Assembly (NCBI GenBank): GCA_050485485.1
Contig: JBJHBM010000032.1
Span: 1 to 23,117 of the forward strand
Source of the DNA: WHSO01 sp050485485
Lineage (GTDB): Bacteria; Pseudomonadota; Alphaproteobacteria; SMXQ01
Length of the DNA stretch: 23,117 bases
Reading direction: 5' to 3'
Shown here: piece after piece, positions 1 to 6,673 of the stretch
Numbering within the stretch: the stretch's first letter is position 1
Layout of the letters: the number at the start of each line of letters is the position of its first letter
The notes under the pieces: generated by a model
Told to the model about the DNA's origin: nothing
Database searches by the model: none
The model's input: only the letters and a program-made list of their open reading frames with translations
Position numbers and translations under genes: made by a program

Positions 1-511
1 TGCCGCCGACCATCAGCACCACCCCGAACTCGCCGACCGTGTGGGCGAAGGTCAGCACGACGGCGGTGAGATAGCCGCGCGCCGCTAGCGGCGCGGCCAC
101 CGTGAAGAACGCGTCGAGCGGTCCCGCCCGCAGGCTCGCGGCGGCCTCGAGCGGCCTGGGTCCGATCGATTCGAACGCCGATTGGAGCGGCTGCACCATG
201 AACGGCAGCGAGTAGAACACGGAGGCCACCACGAGCCCCGCGAAGGAAAAGGTGAGCGTGTCGCCGGTGACGCGCACCCAGAGGGCGCCGACGGGATTTG
301 CCGGGCCCAGCAGGATCAGGAGGTAGAAGCCGAGCACCGTGGGCGGCAGCACCAGGGGGAGCGCCGTCACGGCCTCGACCGGCGCCTTGGCACGCGAGCG
401 GGTGCGGGCGAGCCACCAGGCGAGCGGCGTACCCAGGACCAGCAGCAGCGCGGTCGTGATGGCGGCGAGCCGGAACGTGAGCCACAGCGGGCCGAGATCG
501 GGAAGGTCCAT
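1..511 (-). CDS. modB: Molybdate ABC transporter permease ModB, C-terminus beyond the window edge
   Basis: Inner-membrane permease of the high-affinity molybdate importer; it receives molybdate from ModA and is energised by ModC, which would lie further left. About 170 codons are present, starting with ATG (MDLPDLGPLWLT) and running off base 1 without a stop. The visible part shows an N-terminal helix (LTFRLAAITTALLLVLGTPLAWWLA), further hydrophobic segments, and near the edge the cytoplasmic-loop signature HTVGEFGVVLMVGG that is highly typical of ModB. It starts 4 bases after the modA stop codon, so the two are co-transcribed and probably translationally coupled; no separate ribosome binding site is obvious. 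The family is usually about 220-230 residues, so roughly a quarter is missing. Identification as ModB is confident because of the loop signature and the adjacent modA and modE. Confidence 0.95.
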   Translation of the reverse strand, partial: MDLPDLGPLWLTFRLAAITTALLLVLGTPLAWWLARTRSRAKAPVEAVTALPLVLPPTVLGFYLLILLGPANPVGALWVRVTGDTLTFSFAGLVVASVFYSLPFMVQPLQSAFESIGPRPLEAAASLRAGPLDAFFTVAAPLAARGYLTAVVLTFAHTVGEFGVVLMVGG

Positions 512-515
512 CGGC

Positions 516-1295
516 CTAGTCCGCGTCCGTGCCGTAGCCGAAATCGGCGGCGATTCGCCGTCCTTCGGCGCTTTTCAGGAAAGCCAGGAAGGCCACGGCG
601 GCGGGATTGTCGCGGCCGGCGTCGAGCAGCACGGCATCCTGGCGGATCGGCGCATGGAGCGACCGGGGCACTTCCCAGCGGCTGCCCATCGTCGTCGCGC
701 GCGGACCGACGAGGGCCGAGAGTGCGACCAGCCCGAGCTCGGCGTTGCCGGTGGCCGCCATGGCATGGGCCTGGCCGACGTTTTGGCCCATCACGATCCG
801 CCCCGACAGCGATTCCCAAAGCCCGAGCGCCTGCAGCGCCTCGCGCGCAGCGGCACCGTAGGGCGCGAGCTCCGGGTTGGCCATGGCGAGGTGGCGGAAG
901 CTGCCCTCCCGCAGCAGCGCCGCGCCGTCGCCCGCGATCCGGCCGGGATCGCGGCTCCACAGCACCAGCCGCCCGGCGGCGTAGGTGAAGCGGGTGCCGG
1001 CGACCGCTAGGCCCTCCGCTTCCAGCATGGCCGGAACCTTCTCGTCGGCCGACAGCAGCACGTGGAACGGCGCTCCGTTCCGGATCTGGGCGTAGAGCTT
1101 GCCGGAAGCCCCCGCCGTCAGCCGAATCTCGTGTCCGGTCGCCTTCTCGAAGGCGATCCGGGCGGAGGCGGCCGCCTCCGCGAAATTGGTGGCGACGGCC
1201 ACCAGCGCTTCCGCGCCGTGGGCCGCCTGGAGCGGTGCGCAGATGGCGAGCGGCAGGACGAAGGACAGGATGCGAAGCAGGCGGCGCGCACGCAC
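516..1295 (-). CDS. modA: Molybdate ABC transporter periplasmic binding protein ModA
   Basis: Periplasmic receptor that binds molybdate (and usually tungstate) and delivers it to ModB. The 259-residue protein is normal length for ModA. Residues 1-28 look like a signal peptide (RARR, a hydrophobic core, then AAHGA before EALVAVATNF). Oxyanion-pocket regions typical of the family are visible: ATNF near 35-38, AGASGKLY at 61-68, LSADEKVP at 81-88, NPELAPYG at 140-147 and GQNVGQA at 170-176. The start is a GTG; no ATG in this frame gives a full signal peptide, and no clear Shine-Dalgarno sequence is seen. It follows modE on the same strand after a 90-base AT-rich regulatory island and precedes modB by 4 bases. 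Regulation by ModE from this island is inferred from two dyads flanking a promoter. Confidence 0.95.
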   Translation of the reverse strand: MRARRLLRILSFVLPLAICAPLQAAHGAEALVAVATNFAEAAASARIAFEKATGHEIRLTAGASGKLYAQIRNGAPFHVLLSADEKVPAMLEAEGLAVAGTRFTYAAGRLVLWSRDPGRIAGDGAALLREGSFRHLAMANPELAPYGAAAREALQALGLWESLSGRIVMGQNVGQAHAMAATGNAELGLVALSALVGPRATTMGSRWEVPRSLHAPIRQDAVLLDAGRDNPAAVAFLAFLKSAEGRRIAADFGYGTDAD

Positions 1296-1303
1296 GGCGA
1301 TAC

Positions 1304-1326
1304 CGATATTTCGTTCGTATATATCG
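1304..1326. promoter_or_regulatory. Putative ModE operator 1 (proximal to modA)
   Basis: Imperfect dyad with outer half-sites CGATAT and ATATCG separated by 11 bases; the right arm extends to ATATATCG. It resembles the AT-rich inverted repeats bound by ModE-Mo in other bacteria. It lies 9-31 bases upstream of the modA GTG and covers the expected transcription start of the promoter at 1330-1357, a position suited to repression. A second copy lies at 1359-1382. Binding by the adjacent ModE is inference. Confidence 0.75.
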
Positions 1327-1329
1327 GGA

Positions 1330-1357
1330 ATTATGGGCCGCCGGATCGGGCAGGCAA
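1330..1357 (-). promoter_or_regulatory. Putative sigma70-type promoter of modAB
   Basis: Read on the minus strand, TTGCCT (1357-1352) is followed by a 16-base spacer and CATAAT (1335-1330), a 5/6 match to the -10 consensus. Transcription would start near 1323, giving a short leader of about 28 bases before the modA GTG. The promoter sits exactly between the two operator dyads, which strengthens the call. Confidence 0.65.
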
Positions 1358-1358
1358 G

Positions 1359-1382
1359 CGATATTTTCTTATGAATATATCG
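1359..1382. promoter_or_regulatory. Putative ModE operator 2 (distal, upstream of the -35)
   Basis: Second copy of the dyad: CGATAT at the left end and ATATATCG at the right end, in a 24-base AT-rich element. Its left arm (CGATATTTTC) repeats that of operator 1 (CGATATTTCG) and its right arm is identical (ATATATCG). The centre-to-centre distance is about 55 bases. It ends three bases before the modE stop codon and abuts the -35 box of the modA promoter. Two bound ModE dimers could occlude or loop the promoter; that is inference. Confidence 0.75.
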
Positions 1383-1385
1383 GAA

Positions 1386-1751
1386 TTAGCCCGGGCCGGG
1401 GGCGAGCAGGCGCTCGAGCGCCTTCCTCTCCTGCGCGACCGCGCGTTCGGTGAGGGCTTCCATGCGGCGGTAGCGGTCGAGCACCTCGACGCCGAGCGCG
1501 GTCAGGACGGCGCCACCATGGCCGCTGCCGCCCTTCGTGGTCTCGACCAGCGGCGACCTGAAATCGCGGTTCATGTCCTCGACCAGGGTCCAGGCGCGCT
1601 TGTAGCTCATGCGGAGACGGCGCCCGGCGGCGGCGATGGACCCGGTCTCGCGGATGCCCTCGAGGATGTCGGCCTTGCCGGGACCGAGCGCCACGTCGCG
1701 GCGCAGGACCACGCGGAGGCGTGCGCCGAGGGTGCGGTTGACGATTCTCAT
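1386..1751 (-). CDS. modE: Molybdate-responsive winged-helix regulator, short ModE type
   Basis: DNA-binding regulator that controls molybdate uptake genes. The 121-residue protein carries only the ModE N-terminal LysR-like winged helix: ADILEGIRETGSIAAAG at about 27-43, the recognition segment RLRMSYKRAWTLVEDMN at 45-61, and the wing PLVETTKGGSGHGGAVLTALG at 67-87. The C-terminal dimerising helix follows, but there are no TOBE/Mop molybdate-binding domains, unlike the roughly 260-residue E. coli ModE. Such short forms are common in alphaproteobacteria; how they sense molybdate is less clear. The start is the ATG opening MRIVNRTLGARLRVVL; the frame stays open upstream but that extension does not resemble the family. 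It lies upstream of modA on the same strand and divergent from the acetyltransferase at 1860. Confidence 0.9.
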   Translation of the reverse strand: MRIVNRTLGARLRVVLRRDVALGPGKADILEGIRETGSIAAAGRRLRMSYKRAWTLVEDMNRDFRSPLVETTKGGSGHGGAVLTALGVEVLDRYRRMEALTERAVAQERKALERLLAPGPG

Positions 1752-1859
1752 GGTCCCGACTGTAGCCTTCGCGACACTATCCGCACAGTACGATTTCCGT
1801 GCGCGGACGGCCTTGCTACCATGCGCGTCCCAACCATCGCCATCTTGCTTGCACGGCTC

Positions 1860-2654
1860 ATGCCCTTCGACCTCGACGCCTATCTCGCCCGCCTCGGCTA
1901 CGGCGGCGCCACCGATGCGACGCCCGCGACGCTCGCGGCGATCCATGAGGCCCATGCGGCGGTGATTCCGTTCGAAAACGTGGACGTTCTGCTCGGCCGG
2001 CCGCTCGACCTCACGCCCGAGGGCGTTGTCGCGAAGCTGGTCGCGGCACGGCGCGGGGGCTACTGCTACGAGCATGCCCTCCTGCTGCACGCGGCCTTTA
2101 CGGCGCTCGGCTTCCCGGTGAGCCTGCTGGCGGCGCGGGTGCGGATGGGCTACGCGGGACCGCGACCGCGCACCCACGCCCTGCTGCTGGCGGAGGCGGG
2201 CGGTGAGCGCTGGGTCGCCGATGCGGGTTTCGGCCTGCGCGGCCTGCTGGAGCCGTTGCCGCTCCGGGAGGGTGCCGAAGCCGATTTGCCGCTGGCGTCC
2301 TTCCGCCTCGCGCGCGAAGGCGCCGAATGGGTCATGCGCTCGCGCTTGGCCGGCGGCGACTGGGAAGATCTCTACCTGTTCTCGACCGAGCCGCAGCAGC
2401 CGGTGGACTACGTCATGGCCAACCACTTCACGGCCACCTGGCCGCAATCGCCCTTCATCCGTTCGCTGGTCGTGGCGCGGGTGCGTCGCGCTTCGCGGGC
2501 GCTGCTGATCGACCGGACCCTGTCCGTGACCACGTCCGCCGGCACCGAAAGCCGGGAGGTCGCGGGCCCACCCGACCTGTACCGGACGCTCACGGAGACC
2601 TTCGGGCTCGACGTCGCGGCGGAGGCGGGACTCGCGGCCAAGGTGTTCGCGTGA
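1860..2654 (+). CDS. nat: Arylamine N-acetyltransferase
   Basis: Cytoplasmic enzyme that transfers an acetyl (or other acyl) group from CoA to arylamines and hydrazines. The 264 residues match the bacterial NAT family in length. The Cys-His-Asp triad is intact and in canonical spacing: C69 in RRGGYCYEH, H106 in PRTHALLL and D121 in WVADAGFG. The N-terminus FDLDAYLARLGY and VIPFENVDVLLGRPLDL at 35-51 are family hallmarks, as is VDYVMANHFTATWPQSPF. The start at 1860 (MPFDLD) is chosen because the family begins there; an in-frame ATG at 1821 would add 13 residues, and neither has a good ribosome binding site. It is transcribed away from modE with 108 bases between them. The physiological substrate cannot be read from the sequence. 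Confidence 0.93.
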   Translation: MPFDLDAYLARLGYGGATDATPATLAAIHEAHAAVIPFENVDVLLGRPLDLTPEGVVAKLVAARRGGYCYEHALLLHAAFTALGFPVSLLAARVRMGYAGPRPRTHALLLAEAGGERWVADAGFGLRGLLEPLPLREGAEADLPLASFRLAREGAEWVMRSRLAGGDWEDLYLFSTEPQQPVDYVMANHFTATWPQSPFIRSLVVARVRRASRALLIDRTLSVTTSAGTESREVAGPPDLYRTLTETFGLDVAAEAGLAAKVFA

Positions 2655-2733
2655 ACGCCGACTTCGACTTTTCCCCGACGAGGGCTATGCTCTGCCAGGG
2701 GATGGAGGTTTCCGCGCTACGAAAGGAACGCCC

Positions 2734-2928
2734 ATGTTAGAAGTCGGAGGCATTCTCGGCCTGCTCATCCTGATCGCGGCCATCTACGCCATCGTGAAGA
2801 CGGTCGGCTCCTCGGCCTCGACCGGCGCCAAGGTCTTGTGGGTCGTGATCATCCTGCTGCTGCCGTTGCTCGGTTTCATTCTCTGGCTTCTGCTGGGGCC
2901 CAAGAGTCCTGCGCCCGCCAGAGCCTAA
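2734..2928 (+). CDS. Small two-helix membrane protein, PLDc_N (phospholipase D nuclease N-terminal) type
   Basis: A 64-residue inner-membrane protein. A hydrophobic helix at 4-22 (VGGILGLLILIAAIYAIVK) is followed by a short polar turn (TVGSSASTGAKV) and a second helix at 34-54 (LWVVIILLLPLLGFILWLLLG) with a short PKSP tail. This is the layout of the PLDc_N domain, which in larger proteins precedes cardiolipin synthase catalytic domains and here stands alone, as in many proteobacteria. A ribosome binding site (GAAAGGA) lies about 7 bases before the ATG. It may share a transcript with the acetyltransferase 79 bases upstream. Its stop codon overlaps the stop codon of the convergent SulP gene. 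Stand-alone members have no established function. Confidence 0.8.
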   Translation: MLEVGGILGLLILIAAIYAIVKTVGSSASTGAKVLWVVIILLLPLLGFILWLLLGPKSPAPARA

Positions 2929-4604
2929 CCGGCCCTGTCCCTGAACCGCACTCCGGGCGGCCGGACGCCGTGCGCCTTCAACGCGCGCCGCACCGCCGGG
3001 GTGGTGCCGGCGACGATCAGCGTCGTTCCTGCCTTGCGGGCATTGGCGGCGGCGACCGCCACGGCGTTGGCGGCCGACGAGTCGACGAACGGGACGTTGG
3101 TGAAGTCGAGCACGAGCGTCCTGGGACGACCTTCGACGCGATCCAGGACGGCGCCGACGGTCGAAGCTGAGCCGAAGAAGAACGCGCCGGAGATCCGGTA
3201 GACGACCAGATCGGGGTCGGTCGCGCGCGCGGAATCGTAGGGCATGCGATCGCCGTTGCGGCCGTCGGCCTTGTCCTCGGGGATGGGCGGCATCTGCCGC
3301 TCGACCTGGACCGTGTTCGCCATGCGGTGCATGAAGAGCAGCGTTCCGAGGGCGAAGCCGACGAGGATTCCTTCCGTGACGTCGCGCAGGATCGTGACCA
3401 GGAAGGTCGCGAGCAGCACGACGGCGTCGCCGCGCGCCCGCAGCAGGACGGCGAAGGCATGGCGTTCCGTCATGTTCCAGGCGACCACGGCGAGCACGCC
3501 GGCGAGCGCGGCGAGCGGGATGAAACGCGCGAGCGGCGCCGCCACGACCAGGAACCCCAACAGGAAGACGGCGTGGAGCATCCCGGCGACGGGGCCGTGG
3601 GCGCCCGCGCGTACGTTGGTCACGGTACGGGCGATGGTGCCGGTGACGCAGATTCCTCCGAACAGGCCGGACATGACGTTGGCGGCGCCTTGCGCGGCGA
3701 GCTCGCAGTTGGAGCGGTGGCGCCGCCCCGTCATGCCGTCCGCGACCACGGCGGACAGCAGCGATTCGATGGCGCCCAGCAGGGCGAAGCCGAGAGCGTT
3801 GGGCAGGACCGCGGCGACCTTCGCGGCCGTCACGTCCGGAAGCGCGAGGCCCGGCAGGGTCGCGGGAATGCCGCCGAAGCGGGTGCCGATGGTTTCCACC
3901 GGCAGGCCGAGGAGGCCGGTGACGAGGGCGGCGAGAGCGATGGCGATCAGCATGCCCGGCCAGGACGGCCGCCATTTCTTGAGCGCGACGATGACGGCGA
4001 TGGTGCCGGCGGCCAGCGCCACCGCGGCCGGGTTGACGGTCGGTGCGGCGGCTGCCAGCGCGGCGATCTTGGGCAGCAGCGCGCCCGGCTCCGGTCCGGC
4101 AAGGGAGAGGCCGAAGAGGTCGCGGACCTGGCTTGCGAAGATGATGACGGCGATCCCCGCTGTGAAGCCGACCGTGACCGGGTAGGGGATGTACTTGATG
4201 TAGGTGCCGAGCCGCAGGAGCCCGATGGCCGCGAGCAGCAGCCCCGACAGGATCGTGGCGAGCAGCAGGCCGTCGAGCCCGTGCTGCTGTGCGGTCGCTG
4301 CCACCAGCATGATGAAGGCGCCGGCCGGGCCGCCCACCTGGAAGCGGCTGCCGCCGAGCGCCGAGACGATGAAGCCGCCGACGATGGCGGCATAGAGGCC
4401 GCGCTCGGGCGAGGTGCCGGAAGCGATGGCGATAGCCATCGACAGCGGCAGCGCGACCACCGCGACCGTGAGGCCGGCCAGGGCGTCGGCGCGCAGGTGG
4501 CGCAGCCGGTAGCCTTCGCGCAGGACGGTGACCAGCTTGGGCGTGAAGAGCTCGCGGAAGCTCGGTGGGGACAGGAGCGTCGCCCCCGGACGGGCGGTGT
4601 GCAT
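2925..4604 (-). CDS. SulP family inorganic anion transporter with C-terminal STAS domain
   Basis: Inner-membrane transporter of the SLC26/SulP family; members carry sulfate, bicarbonate, dicarboxylates or other anions, and the substrate here is not determinable. The 559 residues divide into a membrane domain at about 38-427 and a STAS domain at about 464-556. Family motifs seen are ALPLSMAIAIASGTSPERGLYAA (51-73), GSRFQVGGPAGAF (85-97), PVTVGFTAGIAVII (142-155) and FGGICVTGTIARTVTNVRAGA (315-335). The STAS core LVLDFTNVPFVDSSAANAV contains the conserved D-S-S segment. The ATG at 4604 fits family alignments although no Shine-Dalgarno sequence is visible. It lies 48 bases downstream of an XRE regulator on the same strand, an arrangement familiar in alphaproteobacteria, suggesting local control of the transporter. 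It converges with the small membrane protein, with a 4-base overlap. Confidence 0.93.
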   Translation of the reverse strand: MHTARPGATLLSPPSFRELFTPKLVTVLREGYRLRHLRADALAGLTVAVVALPLSMAIAIASGTSPERGLYAAIVGGFIVSALGGSRFQVGGPAGAFIMLVAATAQQHGLDGLLLATILSGLLLAAIGLLRLGTYIKYIPYPVTVGFTAGIAVIIFASQVRDLFGLSLAGPEPGALLPKIAALAAAAPTVNPAAVALAAGTIAVIVALKKWRPSWPGMLIAIALAALVTGLLGLPVETIGTRFGGIPATLPGLALPDVTAAKVAAVLPNALGFALLGAIESLLSAVVADGMTGRRHRSNCELAAQGAANVMSGLFGGICVTGTIARTVTNVRAGAHGPVAGMLHAVFLLGFLVVAAPLARFIPLAALAGVLAVVAWNMTERHAFAVLLRARGDAVVLLATFLVTILRDVTEGILVGFALGTLLFMHRMANTVQVERQMPPIPEDKADGRNGDRMPYDSARATDPDLVVYRISGAFFFGSASTVGAVLDRVEGRPRTLVLDFTNVPFVDSSAANAVAVAAANARKAGTTLIVAGTTPAVRRALKAHGVRPPGVRFRDRAG

Positions 4605-4652
4605 GTGCGCTTACTGCGAACGACGGTGATGGGCGGCAGGCTCAGGCGGTCG

Positions 4653-4961
4653 TCATGACCTGTTGCTGCTCTTGGAAGCTTGCTGGGTGGAAACTGTTCG
4701 GGAAGCGGACGGCGCGGGCGCACGCAGCCGCACGCCGCGTCCACCGCCGGGGCTGGCGGCGTTGTCGCCGATCAGCTCGATGCCGGCGCGGTCGAGCGCG
4801 TCCACCACCTTGGTGAGCGTGTCCACCACGGCACGCACCGTGCCGTTGCTCGCTTCCATGCGCTGGATGGTGGGGAGGGAGACGCCGGCCATGGCGGCGA
4901 GGCGGCGCTGGTCGATGCCGAGGAGCGCCCGTGCGGCCTTCATCTGTGCGGCAGTGATCAT
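4653..4961 (-). CDS. XRE-family helix-turn-helix regulator of the adjacent SulP gene
   Basis: Small DNA-binding protein of 102 residues. The first 45 residues form a Cro/CI-type helix-turn-helix: MKAARALLGIDQRRLAAMAGVS followed by the recognition helix LPTIQRMEASNG. Residues 46-68 (VVDTLTKVVDALDRAGIELIGD) match the second half seen in alphaproteobacterial SulP-associated regulators, which typically end near GxGVRLR (here GGGRGVRLR). A 25-residue Ser/Ala-rich tail follows, which is longer than usual. The start is ATG at 4961 (MITAAQ); M7 is an alternative and neither has a ribosome binding site. It probably forms an operon with the SulP gene 48 bases downstream and, by analogy, binds the palindromic AT-rich island just upstream of itself. 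Confidence 0.88.
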   Translation of the reverse strand: MITAAQMKAARALLGIDQRRLAAMAGVSLPTIQRMEASNGTVRAVVDTLTKVVDALDRAGIELIGDNAASPGGGRGVRLRAPAPSASRTVSTQQASKSSNRS

Positions 4962-5023
4962 CGATATGCACGTTAAATACCAATATATTGATGCTTAATA
5001 TATCATATATGATGTTCCGGCAA
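4962..5023 (-). promoter_or_regulatory. AT-rich palindromic promoter/operator island of the XRE-SulP pair
   Basis: A strikingly AT-rich stretch in a GC-rich window. It contains two perfect palindromes: CAATATATTG at 4981-4990 and ATCATATATGAT at 5002-5013. The heptamer AATATAT recurs with a 15-base period (4982 and 4997). On the minus strand TTGCCG (5023-5018), a 17-base spacer and TATTAA (5000-4995) make a plausible sigma70 promoter, with the longer palindrome lying between the two boxes. Autoregulation by the XRE protein is inferred from position, not shown. Confidence 0.6.
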
Positions 5024-5085
5024 GGAAAAAATAAGGCGCTTCGGGGCTGGACGGGGCGCGCCGGCGCCGTTATAGAGCCGCCTCC

Positions 5086-5105
5086 GACCGGCCCATAGGC
5101 CGGTC
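5086..5105. other. GC-rich hairpin in the leader of the rlmI-like gene
   Basis: Perfect 8-base inverted repeat GACCGGCC / GGCCGGTC around a CATA loop, ending 34 bases before the methyltransferase ATG. No T-tract follows, so it is not a standard terminator. It could be a leader structure or a chance GC-rich hairpin. Confidence 0.4.
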
Positions 5106-5139
5106 CTCGGCCCACCATCGCGCGCGCAAGGGTAACGGC

Positions 5140-6324
5140 ATGAAGGTCATCCGGCTCCGTCCCGGCAGGGAAAAGGCGCTTCTGCGCCGCCATCCGTGGG
5201 TGTTCGACGGTGCCGTCGCGTCGGGCGGCGGCGATCCCGGGGAGACGGTGCGGGTCGAGGGCGCCGACGGCCGCTTCCTCGGCTGGGGCGCCTACAGCCC
5301 GACCTCGCGCATCCGGGTGCGCATCTGGAGCTTCGCGGAGGAGGACCGCATCGACGAGGACTTCTTCGCCGCCCGCATCGCGGCCGCCGTCGCCTACCGC
5401 GCGCGCCTCGCCATCGCCTCCGACGCCATGCGCCTCGTTCATGCCGAGGCCGACGGCCTGCCCGGCCTGATCGTGGACCGCTACGCCGACGTGCTGGTGG
5501 CCCAGTTCCTGTCGGTGGGGGCCGAGCGCTGGCGCGACCGGCTGGTGCCGTTGCTGCTCGCGGCGAGCGGCGCCGGGCGCCTCTACGAGCGCTCCGATTC
5601 CGGCACCCGCCAGCTCGAGGGCCTGCCGCAGGCCACCGGCTGGCGCGCGGGCGGAGGCGATACCGAGGTGGAGATCGCCGAGCACGGCTGGCGCTTCACC
5701 CTCGACGTGGCCCAGGGCCACAAGACCGGCCATTACCTCGACCAGCGCGACAACCGCGGGCTGTTCCGCGACCGGGTGGCGGCGCTGGGCGTGCGCACGG
5801 TGCTCAACTGCCACGCCTATACCGGCGGCTTCGCGGTGGCGGCGCTTGCGGGCGGCGCCCGCGAGGTGGTGTCGGTGGACAGCTCGCGCCCGGCGCTCGA
5901 ACGCGCGCGGCGCCACGTCGCCCTCAACGGCTTCGACGCGGCGGCGGCCGAGTTCGTCGAGGCCGACGTCAACGCCACCATCCGGGGCTACCTGGATCGC
6001 GGGCGCAGCTTCGACGCCATCGTGCTGGACCCGCCCAAGTTCGCCGCCTCCGCCGCCCAGGTGGAGCGCGCCGCGCGCGCCTACAAGGACCTCAACCGCG
6101 TCGCGCTGCGGGCGCTGGCCCCGGGCGGGCTGCTGATGACCTTCTCCTGCTCCGGCGCCATCGACGCCGGCCTGTTCCACAAGATCGTCGCCTCCGCCGC
6201 GGGCGAGGCCGGCGCCGACGGCTACATCGCCCGCCGCCTCGAGGCCGCCCCCGACCATCCCACCACGCTCGCCTTCCCCGAGGGCGAGTACCTCAAGGGT
6301 CTGATGGTGGTGCGGCGCGGCTGA
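5140..6324 (+). CDS. rlmI: Class I SAM-dependent rRNA methyltransferase, RlmI type (23S rRNA m5C)
   Basis: RlmI of E. coli methylates C1962 of 23S rRNA; this 394-residue protein has the same length and layout. An N-terminal PUA domain (about 1-75) includes RHPWVFDGAV and GRFLGWGAYSPTSRIRVR. The middle domain contains VHAEADGLPGLIVDRYAD (100-117). The Rossmann methyltransferase domain starts after GHKTGHYLDQRDNR (193-206), with the SAM loop LNCHAYTGGFAVAAL (222-236), the acidic residue in VVSVDSS, the catalytic-site motif LDPPKF (296-301) and FSCSG (335-339), whose Cys337 is the likely nucleophile. The ATG is preceded by AAGGGTAA at suitable distance. It is divergent from the XRE gene and appears monocistronic. 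The family call is firm; the exact target nucleotide is by analogy. Confidence 0.92.
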   Translation: MKVIRLRPGREKALLRRHPWVFDGAVASGGGDPGETVRVEGADGRFLGWGAYSPTSRIRVRIWSFAEEDRIDEDFFAARIAAAVAYRARLAIASDAMRLVHAEADGLPGLIVDRYADVLVAQFLSVGAERWRDRLVPLLLAASGAGRLYERSDSGTRQLEGLPQATGWRAGGGDTEVEIAEHGWRFTLDVAQGHKTGHYLDQRDNRGLFRDRVAALGVRTVLNCHAYTGGFAVAALAGGAREVVSVDSSRPALERARRHVALNGFDAAAAEFVEADVNATIRGYLDRGRSFDAIVLDPPKFAASAAQVERAARAYKDLNRVALRALAPGGLLMTFSCSGAIDAGLFHKIVASAAGEAGADGYIARRLEAAPDHPTTLAFPEGEYLKGLMVVRRG

Positions 6325-6673
6325 GGCCCGCCCGGCCTTCGCGCCGGGCCGCCTTGGGGCCCGCCTTGGCGTCACGCCGGGAAAGTGACCTTTTCCGAAT
6401 CTTGATCCTGCGCCGCGCCCGTGGCCTGCCGCCGGCCGTGCCGCGCAAATCCCGATGGACAGCCGATCCCGGTTGGGGAATAGAATTCGCCGACCAACAG
6501 GGAGCCACCGTCATCGGGAGAGCAGGGCCGGCGTGAAAGGGCGCGGGCGTCCGCGCGCACCCGGACCGTGGCGCCTCTCCGCAAGCTTTCGGAACAACAC
6601 GACAGGATCGATATCCGGTCACGCCGCCGCCCGCCGGGCGCCCGCGGCGCGTTCGCCGGTGCAAGGAGCACGA
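6325..6673. other. 349-base intergenic region between rlmI-like gene and tctAB fusion
   Basis: No gene is supported here. Just after the methyltransferase stop there is a 7-base GC hairpin (GCCCGGC at 6330-6336 with GCCGGGC at 6343-6349) without a T-tract, which might act as a weak terminator. The reading frame of the permease stays open back to about 6455, but that stretch is arginine- and proline-rich with no membrane character and does not look coding. A good ribosome binding site (AAGGAG, 6663-6668) lies 5 bases before the ATG at 6674. I see no convincing promoter and no remnant of a TctC gene. Confidence 0.5.

Noticed and set aside
1752..2447. N-terminal extension of modE on the minus strand
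   Set aside because: The frame is open but the extra residues lie antisense to the acetyltransferase gene and resemble no protein; the ModE family starts at MRIVNRTLGA.
4959..4990. A ModE site in the XRE-SulP control region, suggested by CGATAT at 4962
   Set aside because: No ATATCG arm lies at the spacing seen in the two modA operators.
4642..6375. A long minus-strand open frame covering the rlmI-like gene and the XRE gene
   Set aside because: Mirrors the methyltransferase coding strand and includes the XRE gene out of frame; no domain can be recognised.
6455..6673. N-terminal extension of the tctAB fusion
   Set aside because: The extra 73 residues are Arg/Pro-rich and non-membrane, and a strong ribosome binding site stands before ATG 6674.
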